From IMG/VR virus record IMGVR_UViG_3300035698_007790, positions 1 through 21,913 of that record: DNA of 21,913 nucleotides. One strand, given 5' to 3'. Positions within the stretch are counted from its first letter, which is position 1, and every line of letters starts with the position of its first letter. Below, one piece after another: positions 1 to 9,026 of this stretch. The translations under genes and the position numbers were made by a program. Origin of the DNA: a virus. The notes beneath the pieces were generated by a model, which ran no database searches, was not told the origin of the DNA, and was given only the letters and a program-made list of their open reading frames with translations.

Positions 1-202
1 TCCAATTAGTAGTGTAGTCGTTCTTACCTTGAGCATATCTAACGGCCCCTGTTGAGGTGTTTTGCTCCATAATTATCCACCTACCATGTTGTTCTAAATA
101 CCCATAATATCTCGGGTTGTCTGATTCATCAACATCGCTCGTTGCGTATGAGGAATCAATACCACTATTTAAATGATTCATTGTGTCAAAAAAGCTTGGC
201 AT
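1..202 (-). CDS. Phage structural protein, N-terminal part only
   Basis: The gene starts at 202 with AGGAG a few bases upstream and runs off the left end of the window, so only about 67 residues are visible. They begin MPSFFDTMNHLNSGIDSSYA and contain a YYGYLEQHGRWIIMEQN segment followed by GAVRYAQGK. The pattern of a Gly-Tyr strand, Gly-x-Trp and a Tyr-Ala-x-Gly stretch resembles a small beta-rich domain often found in phage tail or fibre-associated proteins; that comparison is from memory and weak. It is the next cistron after the ejection-type genes and is read with the same late operon. The function is not known to me. Confidence 0.6.
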   Translation of the reverse strand, partial: MPSFFDTMNHLNSGIDSSYATSDVDESDNPRYYGYLEQHGRWIIMEQNTSTGAVRYAQGKNDYTTNW

Positions 203-211
203 TATTTGCTC

Positions 212-1900
212 CTATTGTTGTACAAAATCAGCTACAGACCTAGCACCTTTAAGTCCAAGCATGTATAGTCCATAACCAGTCCCTGCTGCTACGGCCCCAG
301 TTACTGCTGTATTTTTTATATCTTGAGATAATTTTTTACCAATAACAGATGATCTCACATCTTGAAATAATTTATCAACATTCTTATTTCCAAGAATTCC
401 CGACCACTTATCCTTCATAACATTAAAGTTTTCTTTATCTCGCGCTTTCAATAAATCAGATCGTAAAACATCAGGCCCTGTCTTAGCTTTTAATACCTGT
501 AATTCTCTTGAAGCAATGGTAGATTCCAAATCATCAATAATACCAGAATCTAAAGGAAAATCATCTTCAATATATGAAACTAAATCTTTTAATTCATCTC
601 TCTCAGAATCACTAAATTTATTGTATTTATTTAATTTATTTGTTTTAGTAATGGCACTTTTAGAAAATCTCTTTTCCATTTCAAAAGCAGTTTTCTGTAA
701 ACCCCTCGCTTCATTTAGACCCTTGAATCCAGAATTAGCTGCATCATCATATAATGAATCAATAGCTTTAAAAACATCTCGATTAGTTGTTCCAGTTTCT
801 TTATATAAACTACTCAGCTTATCCCTATAAAATGTAAAATCTACTTTTCCAGCCCCTGTTGATTTGTCCATTTCTCCATAGACATCTAACAATGTTCTAT
901 CTGGTGCAGTAGCAATTTTCGCTCTATCGACATTGATAGAATTATCTGCATTCAATATCCCCTTAGACCTTAATCCTTGGGAAATTTTATTCTTAGCTTT
1001 AGTAATTTGAAATATATGACCATCAGGGACAGAATCCATTGCTTGAGAATATGCTTGGTCAGCGATATCTCTTCTTTGTCTAATACCAATATGCAATCTA
1101 TTCTCAATGTCGTCAGCTAAACCTCGTGTTGCCGCAAATACTTCATCTAACGTAGCGGCTCCTTTCTCAGCAATCTTTTGCATAGAGTTTCTTGAAATCT
1201 TTAAGACATTCTCAGCATAATCTACAACATTATCATCTAAAGAAGAAACCGCTTTTCCAAATTTATCTGCTAACTTTGGAGCAATAACATCAGATATATA
1301 ACCCTCGGCAGACTTCTTCAAATGACGTACAGCTGATTTTGTTTTTCCAATAACGGTTCCACCAAGAGGAATAGCTCCACCTAACGCTGCGCCAGCACCT
1401 GCTTGAAATGCTTGTTTTCCAACTTGTCCAATAATGCTATCTTCTAATTCACCAGTAACCTGAGTAGCGCCACCAACAGCTCCTTGAGCAGCACCTCCTA
1501 CAATTCTTCTTCCTAATTTTGCACCAGCTGGGATTAACTTCCCTGTTTGTTTTACTAATTTAGCAGCGCCTCCTACAAGTAGTCCTCTTACTTGTGATCC
1601 AATATTAAGAGTCTTTCCTTTTAATGTTTCTTGGTCAGGGAATAAAGATTTATCTAATTCTGGATTATATTTCTTTAACATAGCCCTTGGAAGTCCAAAA
1701 GCAGCTACATCAAGACCCTTTCCAATTGGAGAAATAACTTCTGAATGTGTATCAGATAAAGCTTTCTGAAAATTATCAGAAACTATTTCAGTCAAAGGCT
1801 TGGCTTTCTTCTCGTCAAGCTTTGCCTCGAACTTAGTTATCTCTTCATCAGAAAACCCTTGATCTACTAAATTAGTAAATTCATCTTTATTAAGAGCCAT
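212..1900 (-). CDS. Probable internal virion / DNA ejection protein (562 aa)
   Basis: The first ~80 residues are charged. A long glycine/alanine-rich, mildly hydrophobic stretch follows at roughly residues 100-190, with GGAAQGAVGGATQVTG and AGAGAALGGAIPLGG. The rest is helical and lysine-rich, ending in a second glycine-rich hydrophobic segment (about 535-552). This make-up, and the position as third of three similar genes after the tail genes, fits the ejection proteins of P22-like podoviruses (gp16/gp20 type), which leave the capsid and help DNA cross the envelope. No sequence motif proves this; the call rests on composition and gene order. A structural lytic or pore function in the glycine-rich part is inference. 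It lies 3 bases from the upstream gene, so the two are probably translated together. Confidence 0.6.
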   Translation of the reverse strand: MALNKDEFTNLVDQGFSDEEITKFEAKLDEKKAKPLTEIVSDNFQKALSDTHSEVISPIGKGLDVAAFGLPRAMLKKYNPELDKSLFPDQETLKGKTLNIGSQVRGLLVGGAAKLVKQTGKLIPAGAKLGRRIVGGAAQGAVGGATQVTGELEDSIIGQVGKQAFQAGAGAALGGAIPLGGTVIGKTKSAVRHLKKSAEGYISDVIAPKLADKFGKAVSSLDDNVVDYAENVLKISRNSMQKIAEKGAATLDEVFAATRGLADDIENRLHIGIRQRRDIADQAYSQAMDSVPDGHIFQITKAKNKISQGLRSKGILNADNSINVDRAKIATAPDRTLLDVYGEMDKSTGAGKVDFTFYRDKLSSLYKETGTTNRDVFKAIDSLYDDAANSGFKGLNEARGLQKTAFEMEKRFSKSAITKTNKLNKYNKFSDSERDELKDLVSYIEDDFPLDSGIIDDLESTIASRELQVLKAKTGPDVLRSDLLKARDKENFNVMKDKWSGILGNKNVDKLFQDVRSSVIGKKLSQDIKNTAVTGAVAAGTGYGLYMLGLKGARSVADFVQQ

Positions 1901-1903
1901 TAT

Positions 1904-3217
1904 TTAACGCCCTCCCTGTCGTGCTTTTTGATATTGTAAAAATCTATCATCAACATCATTTTCTTGTGATCCTTGTTGAAAAATAGACTCTGCTTTAGAT
2001 GCTGGAGTTGAAACAATTTCTTGCCATTGCTCATCAAAGAATTTATCATCTGCGTCTACCCAAGAAGTTCTATCCAAAACATCCTTCATTGTTTTCTTGA
2101 TGTCTGCTTCATCTCCAGAATTCAACTTAGATATTTCTTCTGCTGTTAAAGCTCCAGTAGATAGTGCTTTACTTAATCTAAAAGCATTCTTAGTAGTTTG
2201 CTTCAACTGTGCTGTAAATTCTGTACCTGTTGTTGGCTTATCTGGATCTGGAACTGTCTCAGATAACATATCAACAATCCCCTGAATTACCCTGTTCTGA
2301 TTTGTTAAGATAGGGGAAAGAGCTAAAACCATTTCACGAGTCATACCAATTAACTCAGCTCTACCTGCCTGAGCATTTTCAGGCTTAACTTCACCTAGTC
2401 CTAATTTAGCACTAAATCGCTTTATCTTTCCTGTTGCTATCTGAATAAATCCTAGTCCGCCCTGCTCTTTAACAACTCTCTTAGCAGCTGCAACCATCCC
2501 GGATGATGCTTGTTTAATACGATTAAAATTAGAAATAGATTTAACAGCATCTTTAATTTGAGTTTCTTGAATTTTACCAATAGCTGAAATTTCACCAGCT
2601 TTTAGTTTTCCAGATTTAGAAATAATACTTTTTGGTCTACCTTGTGGCGTTAAATCTGTAACTATAGAATCACTCTCAACGGTATCTTCAACCTTTTCCG
2701 AACCACCGACAACATTACTAACAGTAATCTGAGACAAAACATGAGGTTGCTGAACAAATCCTTGAGGACTAACCGCGCCTAAATCTTCTAAGTCTTTAAT
2801 ATTCTTAGCCATAGAAGGGAATTTAATTGCAAGTTCAGTAGATGAAACACCATCAATAACGCTTTGTTTAAAGTTTGATGCAAGCTCCTCTTCACGTTGA
2901 ATCTTCTTTTCGGCAGGTGAGGCAGACTTTCGCGTTAATTCATAATTACCATCTTTAGTTAATTTCAGAGAAGGTATTAACTTACCCGCCCCTACGTTAT
3001 CTCCTGTTAATTCACCGAAATTCTTAATTGCCATAGCATTTGCTTTTTTCTGATTACTAACCTTAGTAGCCGCATCTCTTTCTTTATCAATTCTTGCAGA
3101 AATGTCATCTGCCATACTATATAATTGCTTGCTGGGCGCTCCTGTTCCATATCCTGGACGAAATTCTGGAAATAATATAGCCGCTCTCTGCATTAATATC
3201 TGATGTAAACTACTCAT
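1904..3217 (-). CDS. Probable internal virion / DNA ejection protein (437 aa)
   Basis: This is a charged, mainly helical protein with a Gln/Lys-rich N-terminal half and a central RKSASPAEKKIQREEELASN segment. It has no membrane segment and no recognised enzyme motif. Its start codon overlaps the stop of the gene before it in TAATG, a sign of coupled translation. It lies between two glycine-rich ejection-type proteins in the late operon, so a role as an internal capsid protein delivered with the DNA is likely by synteny with P22-like phages. I do not recognise the family from the sequence. A minor structural protein of the tail is the main alternative. Confidence 0.55.
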   Translation of the reverse strand: MSSLHQILMQRAAILFPEFRPGYGTGAPSKQLYSMADDISARIDKERDAATKVSNQKKANAMAIKNFGELTGDNVGAGKLIPSLKLTKDGNYELTRKSASPAEKKIQREEELASNFKQSVIDGVSSTELAIKFPSMAKNIKDLEDLGAVSPQGFVQQPHVLSQITVSNVVGGSEKVEDTVESDSIVTDLTPQGRPKSIISKSGKLKAGEISAIGKIQETQIKDAVKSISNFNRIKQASSGMVAAAKRVVKEQGGLGFIQIATGKIKRFSAKLGLGEVKPENAQAGRAELIGMTREMVLALSPILTNQNRVIQGIVDMLSETVPDPDKPTTGTEFTAQLKQTTKNAFRLSKALSTGALTAEEISKLNSGDEADIKKTMKDVLDRTSWVDADDKFFDEQWQEIVSTPASKAESIFQQGSQENDVDDRFLQYQKARQGGR

Positions 3218-4125
3218 TATGATCCACCTCCTGCACCGCCACCAGCTCCAGCCTTAAGAAGTGCCATAGCCATTTTTTCTGATTTCTCTTTACTCTCTTT
3301 TATACTTGTTTGATTTGTTGTATATCCGAACTTATGTGTATTACTAGATCCAGCAAAACCACTAACTTCACCCGCCATTTTCATAAAAGTACTTGGACCT
3401 TTAGTTACAATAGTATTCAATGGTGTACGTGTTTGATCTTGCATTAATCCAATCCTTATTAACTCTTCACCTCTAGCACGTTGAAATTCTGTATATCCTC
3501 GACGAGCTTCTTCATCTTTTAATAATCTTCCAATCTGTGCTTGTTCTTGTAACTGTCCAAGTAATCCAGACTTTGTTCTAGATAAGTTTTGTAGTCCTTG
3601 CGCTCCTGCTATACGCTCAGATGAAACTCTTGATTGACCAGTATTAAATAAATTTGCTAAGAATTGACCTCTTTGATTAGATAAATCTGCATTTAAACTT
3701 GCTGTATCACGACCACGACCGCTACCAAATACTCCACCTGTTCGTGCAGCTTCTTGATTAATTCTATCTTGCGCCTCTCCACCAGATTTAGCTAAAGCAC
3801 GACTAAAGTCTGCAAAACCACTCGAAGGATCATCTGGGTTAAACTTAAACTTCTGACTTGCTAAATCAGATAATGTAGACTCAGAAGTCTTTAAGGCATC
3901 GCCAGATATTAAATCTTTAAGCCCTTGAAGTGATTCTAACTCTCCCATAGTCTGGTCAAAATTCCCTAAAGGTCCATCAAATCCTTCACCTAAAGTAATT
4001 CCACCACCAGTACCAGTAGAGGCTAAAGTCTCTAACGCTTTAATAGATGCTACCTGCTCAGGCCTAAATTGAGTAATTGGATCAAACTCTCTAGTTTTAG
4101 TCCCTCTTATTCCCAAAAATGCCAT
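3217..4125 (-). CDS. Probable internal virion protein (302 aa, glycine-rich tail)
   Basis: The start at 4125 follows GGGAGAAGG. Residues about 75-250 are strongly helical and rich in Gln, Arg and Ala, for example RTGGVFGSGRGRDTASLN and QLQEQAQIGRLLKDEEARRG. The C-terminus ends in a hydrophobic glycine/alanine run (LLKAGAGGGAGGGS). Small helical proteins with such a tail commonly open the ejection-protein gene trio of podoviruses (P22 gp7-like position). The assignment rests on gene order, length and composition. Its stop overlaps the next start by one base. Confidence 0.55.
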   Translation of the reverse strand: MAFLGIRGTKTREFDPITQFRPEQVASIKALETLASTGTGGGITLGEGFDGPLGNFDQTMGELESLQGLKDLISGDALKTSESTLSDLASQKFKFNPDDPSSGFADFSRALAKSGGEAQDRINQEAARTGGVFGSGRGRDTASLNADLSNQRGQFLANLFNTGQSRVSSERIAGAQGLQNLSRTKSGLLGQLQEQAQIGRLLKDEEARRGYTEFQRARGEELIRIGLMQDQTRTPLNTIVTKGPSTFMKMAGEVSGFAGSSNTHKFGYTTNQTSIKESKEKSEKMAMALLKAGAGGGAGGGS

Positions 4126-4136
4126 ACCCTTCTCCC

Positions 4137-4277
4137 TTATGGTAATTTACTTTCAATCTCAGTAAGTACCTGTCTTATACTTGTAAAATATTCATTTAAA
4201 ATCTTCTGCATTTCCGCTTCCTCTGGAGTCTTCGGAACAGGAAAAATAATATCGTTTGGCATGTTTAAAGTTGCCAT
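4137..4277 (-). CDS. Small protein of the late operon (46 aa)
   Basis: This is a short complete frame, MATLNMPNDIIFPVPKTP then a charged helix ending EIESKLP. Its ATG overlaps the stop of the gp10-like gene as TAATG, and its stop is 11 bases before the next start, so it fits exactly into the coupled operon. There is no membrane segment or signal peptide. The proline-rich N-terminus followed by an amphipathic helix would suit a small virion or chaperone-like component. The function is unknown. Confidence 0.6.
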   Translation of the reverse strand: MATLNMPNDIIFPVPKTPEEAEMQKILNEYFTSIRQVLTEIESKLP

Positions 4278-6157
4278 TATTGTCTAAACTCCCTTGACAT
4301 ATAACTAATAATAAACTGTTTAATTGCTAATGTTTCGCCTAGATTCCCATTAGAAAATCTAAATCTAATTTGAGATGATACAACATCAAAGTAAAAAATA
4401 TCTGGGGAATCAATCCCGGGATAACTGTCAGTTAATGTCATCGGGCTATCAATCATCTCAACCCACGTAGAACCTTGATCTATTGAATACTCTACCTTAA
4501 CATCTCCACCCTTTGCCCAAATCTCTAACTTATTCCACCTAGAAATTTTCTGTTGTGAATCTTGGAAATCTTTTGATTCCCACAAAGCATTTACAGCGAC
4601 ATCATCATCATTATTAGTTACACTAGAAGATTTATATGTATAGCCATCCGAATCAGATATATTTATAACATCAAAACCTTTAGATAATCCTGATCCATCC
4701 CAACGTGACGTGTTTTCATCCCACGTACCTACCATCTCATCCCAAGTTAATCCAGATGTCGCATCACCTAACCATGCTGAATTAGAATTTGTACGCTTAT
4801 CTTTTAATATAATTCCTGTTTCATAATTATATTTATAAATTGTATCTCCAATGGTTGATGAACCAATAGGTATTCCAAACCAAACTTCTTTTTTCTCTCT
4901 AACAACTACTGACCATGACTTCTTGGCATATTCTGGATTAATAGTATCTCTAATCTCTTCATTAATTTTTTGTGATAAAGACCTTGTATTAACACCATTA
5001 AATATATAAAGACCATCTTTTGCTAAGAATATTTGTTCGCCCGACGGTATATTCTGTATTGCACCATTAGCAATGGCACCAACACCAGTTGCCTTACGAT
5101 CAAATTGAAATATTGCAGATCCACTGATCAAATAACCTAAATAAATAGATTTCTCTTTATGAACACATACATAATTACCAAATAAATTAAGACCAGTAAC
5201 ACCTTCACCATCTTCAACTAAATCAAGTGAGCCAGCGTTACCGCTTCCCCAAGTTTCAGGGTCTGCTGTATCTGACCATTGAACTCGTTGCGTAATATCT
5301 GTTCCACCTTGAATATTTGCACATACTAAATATGTTTTATATTCTTGAATAAATTTTGCTACTGGAGGCGTTCCACCTAATACTGCTGTGTCTCCAGAGG
5401 ATGTCCATTTACGTATTGCATCAATTCCATTTGTAATACATAGAATAACTGATCCACTTAATAACGGTACTGCCATATCAATTAAATCTAAAGATGTTCC
5501 AGTTAAATCTGTTCCTGTAATATCAACCCATAATTGGCTATTTGCATTATAATGCTCAATCTTATCAAGACCAATCCTTACATTATATCTAATTTCTGAT
5601 CGTATAAATTCACGACCACCAACTATCTCAACTTGAGTTGGAAAAACAATTGCTACAGCACCCCACGATCCATTAGCCATTGTCTCAGTTGTAGGTATTG
5701 TTGAGGTATCACCAGCATTAACAGTAACATCCATCGTGTCTCCTGCTCCAGCAGATGCTGCAACACTTTCTGGCTGTGCTGTCATTGAAGTAGCATATGT
5801 ACTACCAGCACCCGCAGCTAAATTAATAGCAGCAATCAAGTTGTCAATAGAGGCGGAAGCCGAGCCACCAATAAGTACATTGCCATCTACGTCAGTAAGA
5901 GAAGTTTGAAAAGTATATGTCTTAGTTCCAAGAACAACAGTTTCTGTATTACCTGCATTAGCAGCTAAAGTAAGAACCACATTCCCAACTATTCCGCCGA
6001 GTTGTAGAGTTCCATTCCGCTTAGATAATATGCCACGAGATACTTCAAAGTTTTCACTATTCCTAGCAGAATTATCCGAAATATATTCAGCAGGTTGCGA
6101 AATGTCAATACCTTCTATAAGAAGAACTGAACCTTTATTTTTTTCTCTTAATGCCAT
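4277..6157 (-). CDS. P22 gp10-like tail hub / DNA-stabilisation protein (626 aa)
   Basis: The N-terminus has the pattern of gp10-like phage stabilisation proteins: a GIDISQPAEYI segment, then ARNSENFEVSRGILSKRNGT, meaning a tail protein fold in which a loaded list of parameters is followed by 'kRnGt'. The remainder is a run of beta strands with many WxD/WxE turns (TSGLTWDEMVGTWDENTSRW at about 470-490), as expected for a beta-propeller-like nozzle. Between about residues 55 and 165 is an Ala/Gly/Thr-rich insertion with ETVVLGTKTYTFQTSL and ASIDNLIAAINLA, which resembles a domain that recurs in many phage tail proteins. It probably closes the portal channel and binds the fibres. It lies after the collar-type gene and directly before the ejection genes. 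Confidence 0.65.
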   Translation of the reverse strand: MALREKNKGSVLLIEGIDISQPAEYISDNSARNSENFEVSRGILSKRNGTLQLGGIVGNVVLTLAANAGNTETVVLGTKTYTFQTSLTDVDGNVLIGGSASASIDNLIAAINLAAGAGSTYATSMTAQPESVAASAGAGDTMDVTVNAGDTSTIPTTETMANGSWGAVAIVFPTQVEIVGGREFIRSEIRYNVRIGLDKIEHYNANSQLWVDITGTDLTGTSLDLIDMAVPLLSGSVILCITNGIDAIRKWTSSGDTAVLGGTPPVAKFIQEYKTYLVCANIQGGTDITQRVQWSDTADPETWGSGNAGSLDLVEDGEGVTGLNLFGNYVCVHKEKSIYLGYLISGSAIFQFDRKATGVGAIANGAIQNIPSGEQIFLAKDGLYIFNGVNTRSLSQKINEEIRDTINPEYAKKSWSVVVREKKEVWFGIPIGSSTIGDTIYKYNYETGIILKDKRTNSNSAWLGDATSGLTWDEMVGTWDENTSRWDGSGLSKGFDVINISDSDGYTYKSSSVTNNDDDVAVNALWESKDFQDSQQKISRWNKLEIWAKGGDVKVEYSIDQGSTWVEMIDSPMTLTDSYPGIDSPDIFYFDVVSSQIRFRFSNGNLGETLAIKQFIISYMSREFRQ

Positions 6158-6166
6158 TAATTATCC

Positions 6167-6859
6167 CTATGCAGTTCTTTGCCATACATATTTTGTGATA
6201 TAAGGCTGAAGATTGTTGTGAGCAGATCCTCCACCAGTTGAACCAGTATTCATACTTCCCGGATTTTCGTCATTTGCATAATTTGCTATCCCACCATTTG
6301 AGCTATCTGGCGCGCCAATACCCACAGTATGAGTGTGAGCAGGAATTTCATCTGTTGTTAAGGTATGTGTTTTAGAACCACCTGTTTCATCTAAAGTGTC
6401 AAATTCTGTCTGTCCTGAATCAAGACCTACAATAACTTTACCTTCAATAGCTGTCCAAGTACCTAAGCCAAATAAAGTCGCAGGATTTGTGCTAACACCT
6501 AATGTTACAACAATCCCAATAGGATAAACTGCTGCTAATGCACTTAAAGCACCAGCACTAGTAATCTGAATATCATTGTCATCTTCATCAGTAAAAACAA
6601 GCTCTGCTTTACCACTAATTGTCTGCGCTCCAAGAATAGGTTTACCAGTTGCGCCAGTTCCTAAATCTGCTTGCTCAATAAGAGATACTTTCTTATGCTT
6701 ACCCGCATCAGCATCTTGACCGCTAGACTGATAATTATGGTCTACTTCTAAAATCTCTCTGTTCTGAGTTTTAAATTCACGAATCTTGTTGTCGCCAAGA
6801 GCAATTTGATCGCTTCCAGCTGGGCTTGCTTCATCTATTCCTGTAGTTGGTATTGTCAT
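6167..6859 (-). CDS. Tail fibre / collar-domain protein (230 aa)
   Basis: The C-terminal half carries the hallmark pattern of phage tail-collar proteins: YPIGIVVTLGVSTNPATLFG (about 111-130), then LGTWTAIEGKVIVGLDSG, then EIPAHTHTVG and finally HNNLQPYITKYVWQRTA at the very end. In such proteins the histidine-rich HTH and LQPY segments form the receptor-facing tip, often with bound metal. The N-terminal ~100 residues (VDHNYQSSGQDADAGKHKKV) look like a short attachment and shaft region. At 230 residues it is a short fibre or spike rather than a long fibre. It likely contributes to host recognition. Start at 6859 follows AGGAG. Confidence 0.8.
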   Translation of the reverse strand: MTIPTTGIDEASPAGSDQIALGDNKIREFKTQNREILEVDHNYQSSGQDADAGKHKKVSLIEQADLGTGATGKPILGAQTISGKAELVFTDEDDNDIQITSAGALSALAAVYPIGIVVTLGVSTNPATLFGLGTWTAIEGKVIVGLDSGQTEFDTLDETGGSKTHTLTTDEIPAHTHTVGIGAPDSSNGGIANYANDENPGSMNTGSTGGGSAHNNLQPYITKYVWQRTA

Positions 6860-6869
6860 AATCTATCTC

Positions 6870-7385
6870 CTAATTTTTATCTAGTAGTGCATTTATATCT
6901 TTTAAATATTTCTTACCTTTTTTTCCAATATTTCCACGTGAAACATTTCCGGCACCTGAATGATATGCAGTGATTAGAGCATCTCTTGTTGGCGCCACTC
7001 CTTCACTAGCTAAGTTCATTGATGTTACTTCTAAAGCTTTACTTGCAATCTCTCGTCGTCTAGTTCCGAGAGCAGCTTCTTTAAAGGTTAAATTTCTAGT
7101 GTCAGGGAAATGTTTCTTAACATCTGTAAACATATCTTTTTTTATTTGAAATTCCCCTAAAGCACCATCTTCATTCTCTACTAACCTTGCAGGGTTAGTA
7201 TTATTAGATGATTCAATAAATGATATAGCATTCAGAATGTTATTATTAACATCAACGCCACTAACATTACTCTGAGACATTAGACTAGCAAAAGATGATC
7301 TCTGATCACCTTCTGTTAAACCAAACCTGTCTCTTTCTTCTTGTGCCGGTGCGCCTGATAATAATTCTGCAATATTAAATGCCAT
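6870..7385 (-). CDS. Virion-associated lytic transglycosylase (SLT-like)
   Basis: From the ATG at 7385 the product has 171 residues. It carries the SLT signature: AISFIESSNN with catalytic-type Glu58, GALGEFQI (74-81), and LITAYHSGAGNVSRG near 135-150, which matches the AYNxGxG region. The enzyme should cut the glycan strands of peptidoglycan during DNA entry. I preferred this start to the upstream one at 7427 because it begins inside the end of the adaptor gene with GGAAGG upstream, and because the extra 14 residues look like out-of-frame adaptor coding. A parS-like palindrome lies inside it. No signal peptide is present, as expected for a particle-borne enzyme rather than a lysis enzyme. 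Confidence 0.75.
   Translation of the reverse strand: MAFNIAELLSGAPAQEERDRFGLTEGDQRSSFASLMSQSNVSGVDVNNNILNAISFIESSNNTNPARLVENEDGALGEFQIKKDMFTDVKKHFPDTRNLTFKEAALGTRRREIASKALEVTSMNLASEGVAPTRDALITAYHSGAGNVSRGNIGKKGKKYLKDINALLDKN
6930..6945. promoter_or_regulatory. parS-like palindrome, imperfect copy
   Basis: The 16 bases match the bacterial parS consensus TGTTTCACGTGAAACA at 13 positions, with CACGTGAAACA exact on the right side. It lies inside the transglycosylase gene, where it encodes part of the AYHSGAGNVSRG motif, so coding constraint could explain it. It is the weaker of two copies in the window. Confidence 0.35.
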
Positions 7386-8028
7386 GATAAGTAACACCTT
7401 CCATACTTTGTGTATTTTCATCGTCATTCATCTTTAGTTTAGTTAAATCACCGTTATAGAATTCACGCCAATAATTCGATTCCTCAAATGATTCAAGCCC
7501 AGCATAAACTTCAGCAAGAATTCCGGCTCGTAACATCCTTCGATACCTTTCAGAGAAAGGAACAGGGTCTGTTAATGCAGTTATCTCTGTATAATTTTCT
7601 GTAGAATAATTTAATGAATATTTATATGCAATGCTATCAGGCACAGGCCCGATATATATTGTTCCACTATAAATACAGAAATCAATTGGAACGCCGCTAT
7701 CACGATTAGCGACAGTAGTTAATAAACGATCTCCATATTTATCATCATATGATTGCTTATTTAACTTGTTTAGTGTTCGTGTCATAGTTCCAGCATTATC
7801 AACTAATGTAATATTGCCAATTATATGACCGAAGTCAGTTGGTAGGGTTGTACTGTAATCTCCAAGTGTTACTAAAGAAGTTGCGAAAGCTTCTGTCTTA
7901 TAATCTTCAGTACGCAATTGCAAACGAATGTCAGCAATAATGTCCGTCGCTGCTTCATATATCTCAGAATCTTTATCCGTACGGATTAAGGTATTCTTTA
8001 CATATACTAGTAATTCTGCTCCTGTCAT
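7375..8028 (-). CDS. Head-to-tail adaptor (connector) protein, P22 gp4-like position (217 aa)
   Basis: The protein starts with a helical region (LLVYVKNTLIRTDKDSEIYE) and a DIIADIRLQLRTEDYKTEAF segment. It then has beta structure with TLPTDFGHIIGNITLVDN and a YIGPVPDSIAYKYSLNY segment, and ends with helices (SERYRRMLRAGILAEVYAGL). This helix-strand-helix order, with 'adaptor' style LPxDF and YxIxPxP patterns, is that of phage connector proteins that bind the portal ring. It would join the portal to the tail nozzle. The stop overlaps the transglycosylase start by 11 bases. Confidence 0.7.
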   Translation of the reverse strand: MTGAELLVYVKNTLIRTDKDSEIYEAATDIIADIRLQLRTEDYKTEAFATSLVTLGDYSTTLPTDFGHIIGNITLVDNAGTMTRTLNKLNKQSYDDKYGDRLLTTVANRDSGVPIDFCIYSGTIYIGPVPDSIAYKYSLNYSTENYTEITALTDPVPFSERYRRMLRAGILAEVYAGLESFEESNYWREFYNGDLTKLKMNDDENTQSMEGVTYHGI

Positions 8029-8037
8029 AATCTATCC

Positions 8038-8478
8038 TTATGCAAAAGTTTTTAATTCATCAAGTAGAACTTCTTTGCGAATGTCTTGTTTTCTTTTCTT
8101 GTGCGCTTGCAATTCTTTATCTAAGTTTTCAGTCTTAGTAGCATAGATTGACTTCATCTTTTTTAATTCTTCATTCTCTTTTGCAAGGTTGTCTTCTTTT
8201 TCTTTCCATTGCTTTTTGAGAGTCTCAATTCTTAGGATTTCATTGTTGTTTCTAATCTTAACTTCATTAGCTTTTTTAAGAACTTCTTTTGCATCAATGA
8301 TACCTTTACATAATTTTTCTTTTTGCTTTAATGATTTTAAAACGCCTTCTTGCTCTGTTTTAAGACGAAAAATTTCTTGAGAATCTTTTGCTGCTTTTTG
8401 AAACTTTACTTCATAAGATGCAATCTTAGAATTCAATAAATCGTAAGCTTGCTCAATCTTCTTAATTATGTCTTTCAT
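8038..8478 (-). CDS. Coiled-coil protein of the late operon (146 aa)
   Basis: Nearly the whole length is predicted helix with abundant Lys, Glu and Leu and no proline or glycine breaks, for example KEVLKKANEVKIRNNNEILR and KKMKSIYATKTENLDKELQ. It is therefore a long coiled coil. It starts at 8478 with AGGAG upstream and lies between the triple-repeat protein and the adaptor. A tail-fibre chaperone, a rod-like virion part or an assembly factor are all possible. No family is recognised. Confidence 0.6.
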   Translation of the reverse strand: MKDIIKKIEQAYDLLNSKIASYEVKFQKAAKDSQEIFRLKTEQEGVLKSLKQKEKLCKGIIDAKEVLKKANEVKIRNNNEILRIETLKKQWKEKEDNLAKENEELKKMKSIYATKTENLDKELQAHKKRKQDIRKEVLLDELKTFA

Positions 8479-8490
8479 TTTATCATTCTC

Positions 8491-9006
8491 CTATTCTGCG
8501 TCTGCATCTAATTTAGCATTAAGAGCATTTACATTGGTAACAACTGAATTTAATAATGTATATAATGCACCTTGACTCATGCCAGCATTTATAATTGCCG
8601 TATTACGATCAACTACAGATTGTGCATTAACAACATCCGTAATCGCAAGAACTGAATTGTAATCTGTGTCTGCTACGCCTTCGTCACCATCTAATTGAGT
8701 AAGTGCTAAATTAAGGTTTGTAATAAAACTATCTAATAAGTTAACAATTGCAGATTGATTTAATCCTAATGAACCTACAACAGTGTCATCTAAATCAACA
8801 GCAAATGTTGCATTATAATCTGTATCTGTAACTCCACCGTCAGTGTCGAGCTTTGTTAGTATTGCATTGAAATTTGCTTCTAATTCTGTTAACTGTGCTA
8901 CTAAATCTTTTTGTCGCATTCCATTTGCTGATAAACCACTACCTTGTGATGCAAGGGCAGTTAAATCCAATGTTGATGCGAAATCTGTATCTGTTACCGG
9001 ACACAT
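8491..9006 (-). CDS. Triple-repeat protein, possible capsid decoration or fibre (171 aa)
   Basis: Three tandem units of about 55 residues make up the whole protein. Each opens with (T/A)DTD(F/Y)xxx(L/F) at about residues 5, 60 and 112. Each ends in a helix with the pattern LxxxxxNxxxxLTxLDxDxG: LEANFNAILTKLDTDGGV, FITNLNLALTQLDGDEGV and VVTNVNALNAKLDADAE. No Cys or membrane segment is seen apart from Cys2. The position directly after the capsid and decoration genes suggests a virion surface protein. Function is unassigned; the repeat is seen directly. The ATG at 9006 follows AAAAGGAG. Confidence 0.65.
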   Translation of the reverse strand: MCPVTDTDFASTLDLTALASQGSGLSANGMRQKDLVAQLTELEANFNAILTKLDTDGGVTDTDYNATFAVDLDDTVVGSLGLNQSAIVNLLDSFITNLNLALTQLDGDEGVADTDYNSVLAITDVVNAQSVVDRNTAIINAGMSQGALYTLLNSVVTNVNALNAKLDADAE

Positions 9007-9026
9007 ATTATTCTCCTTTTAAAATA

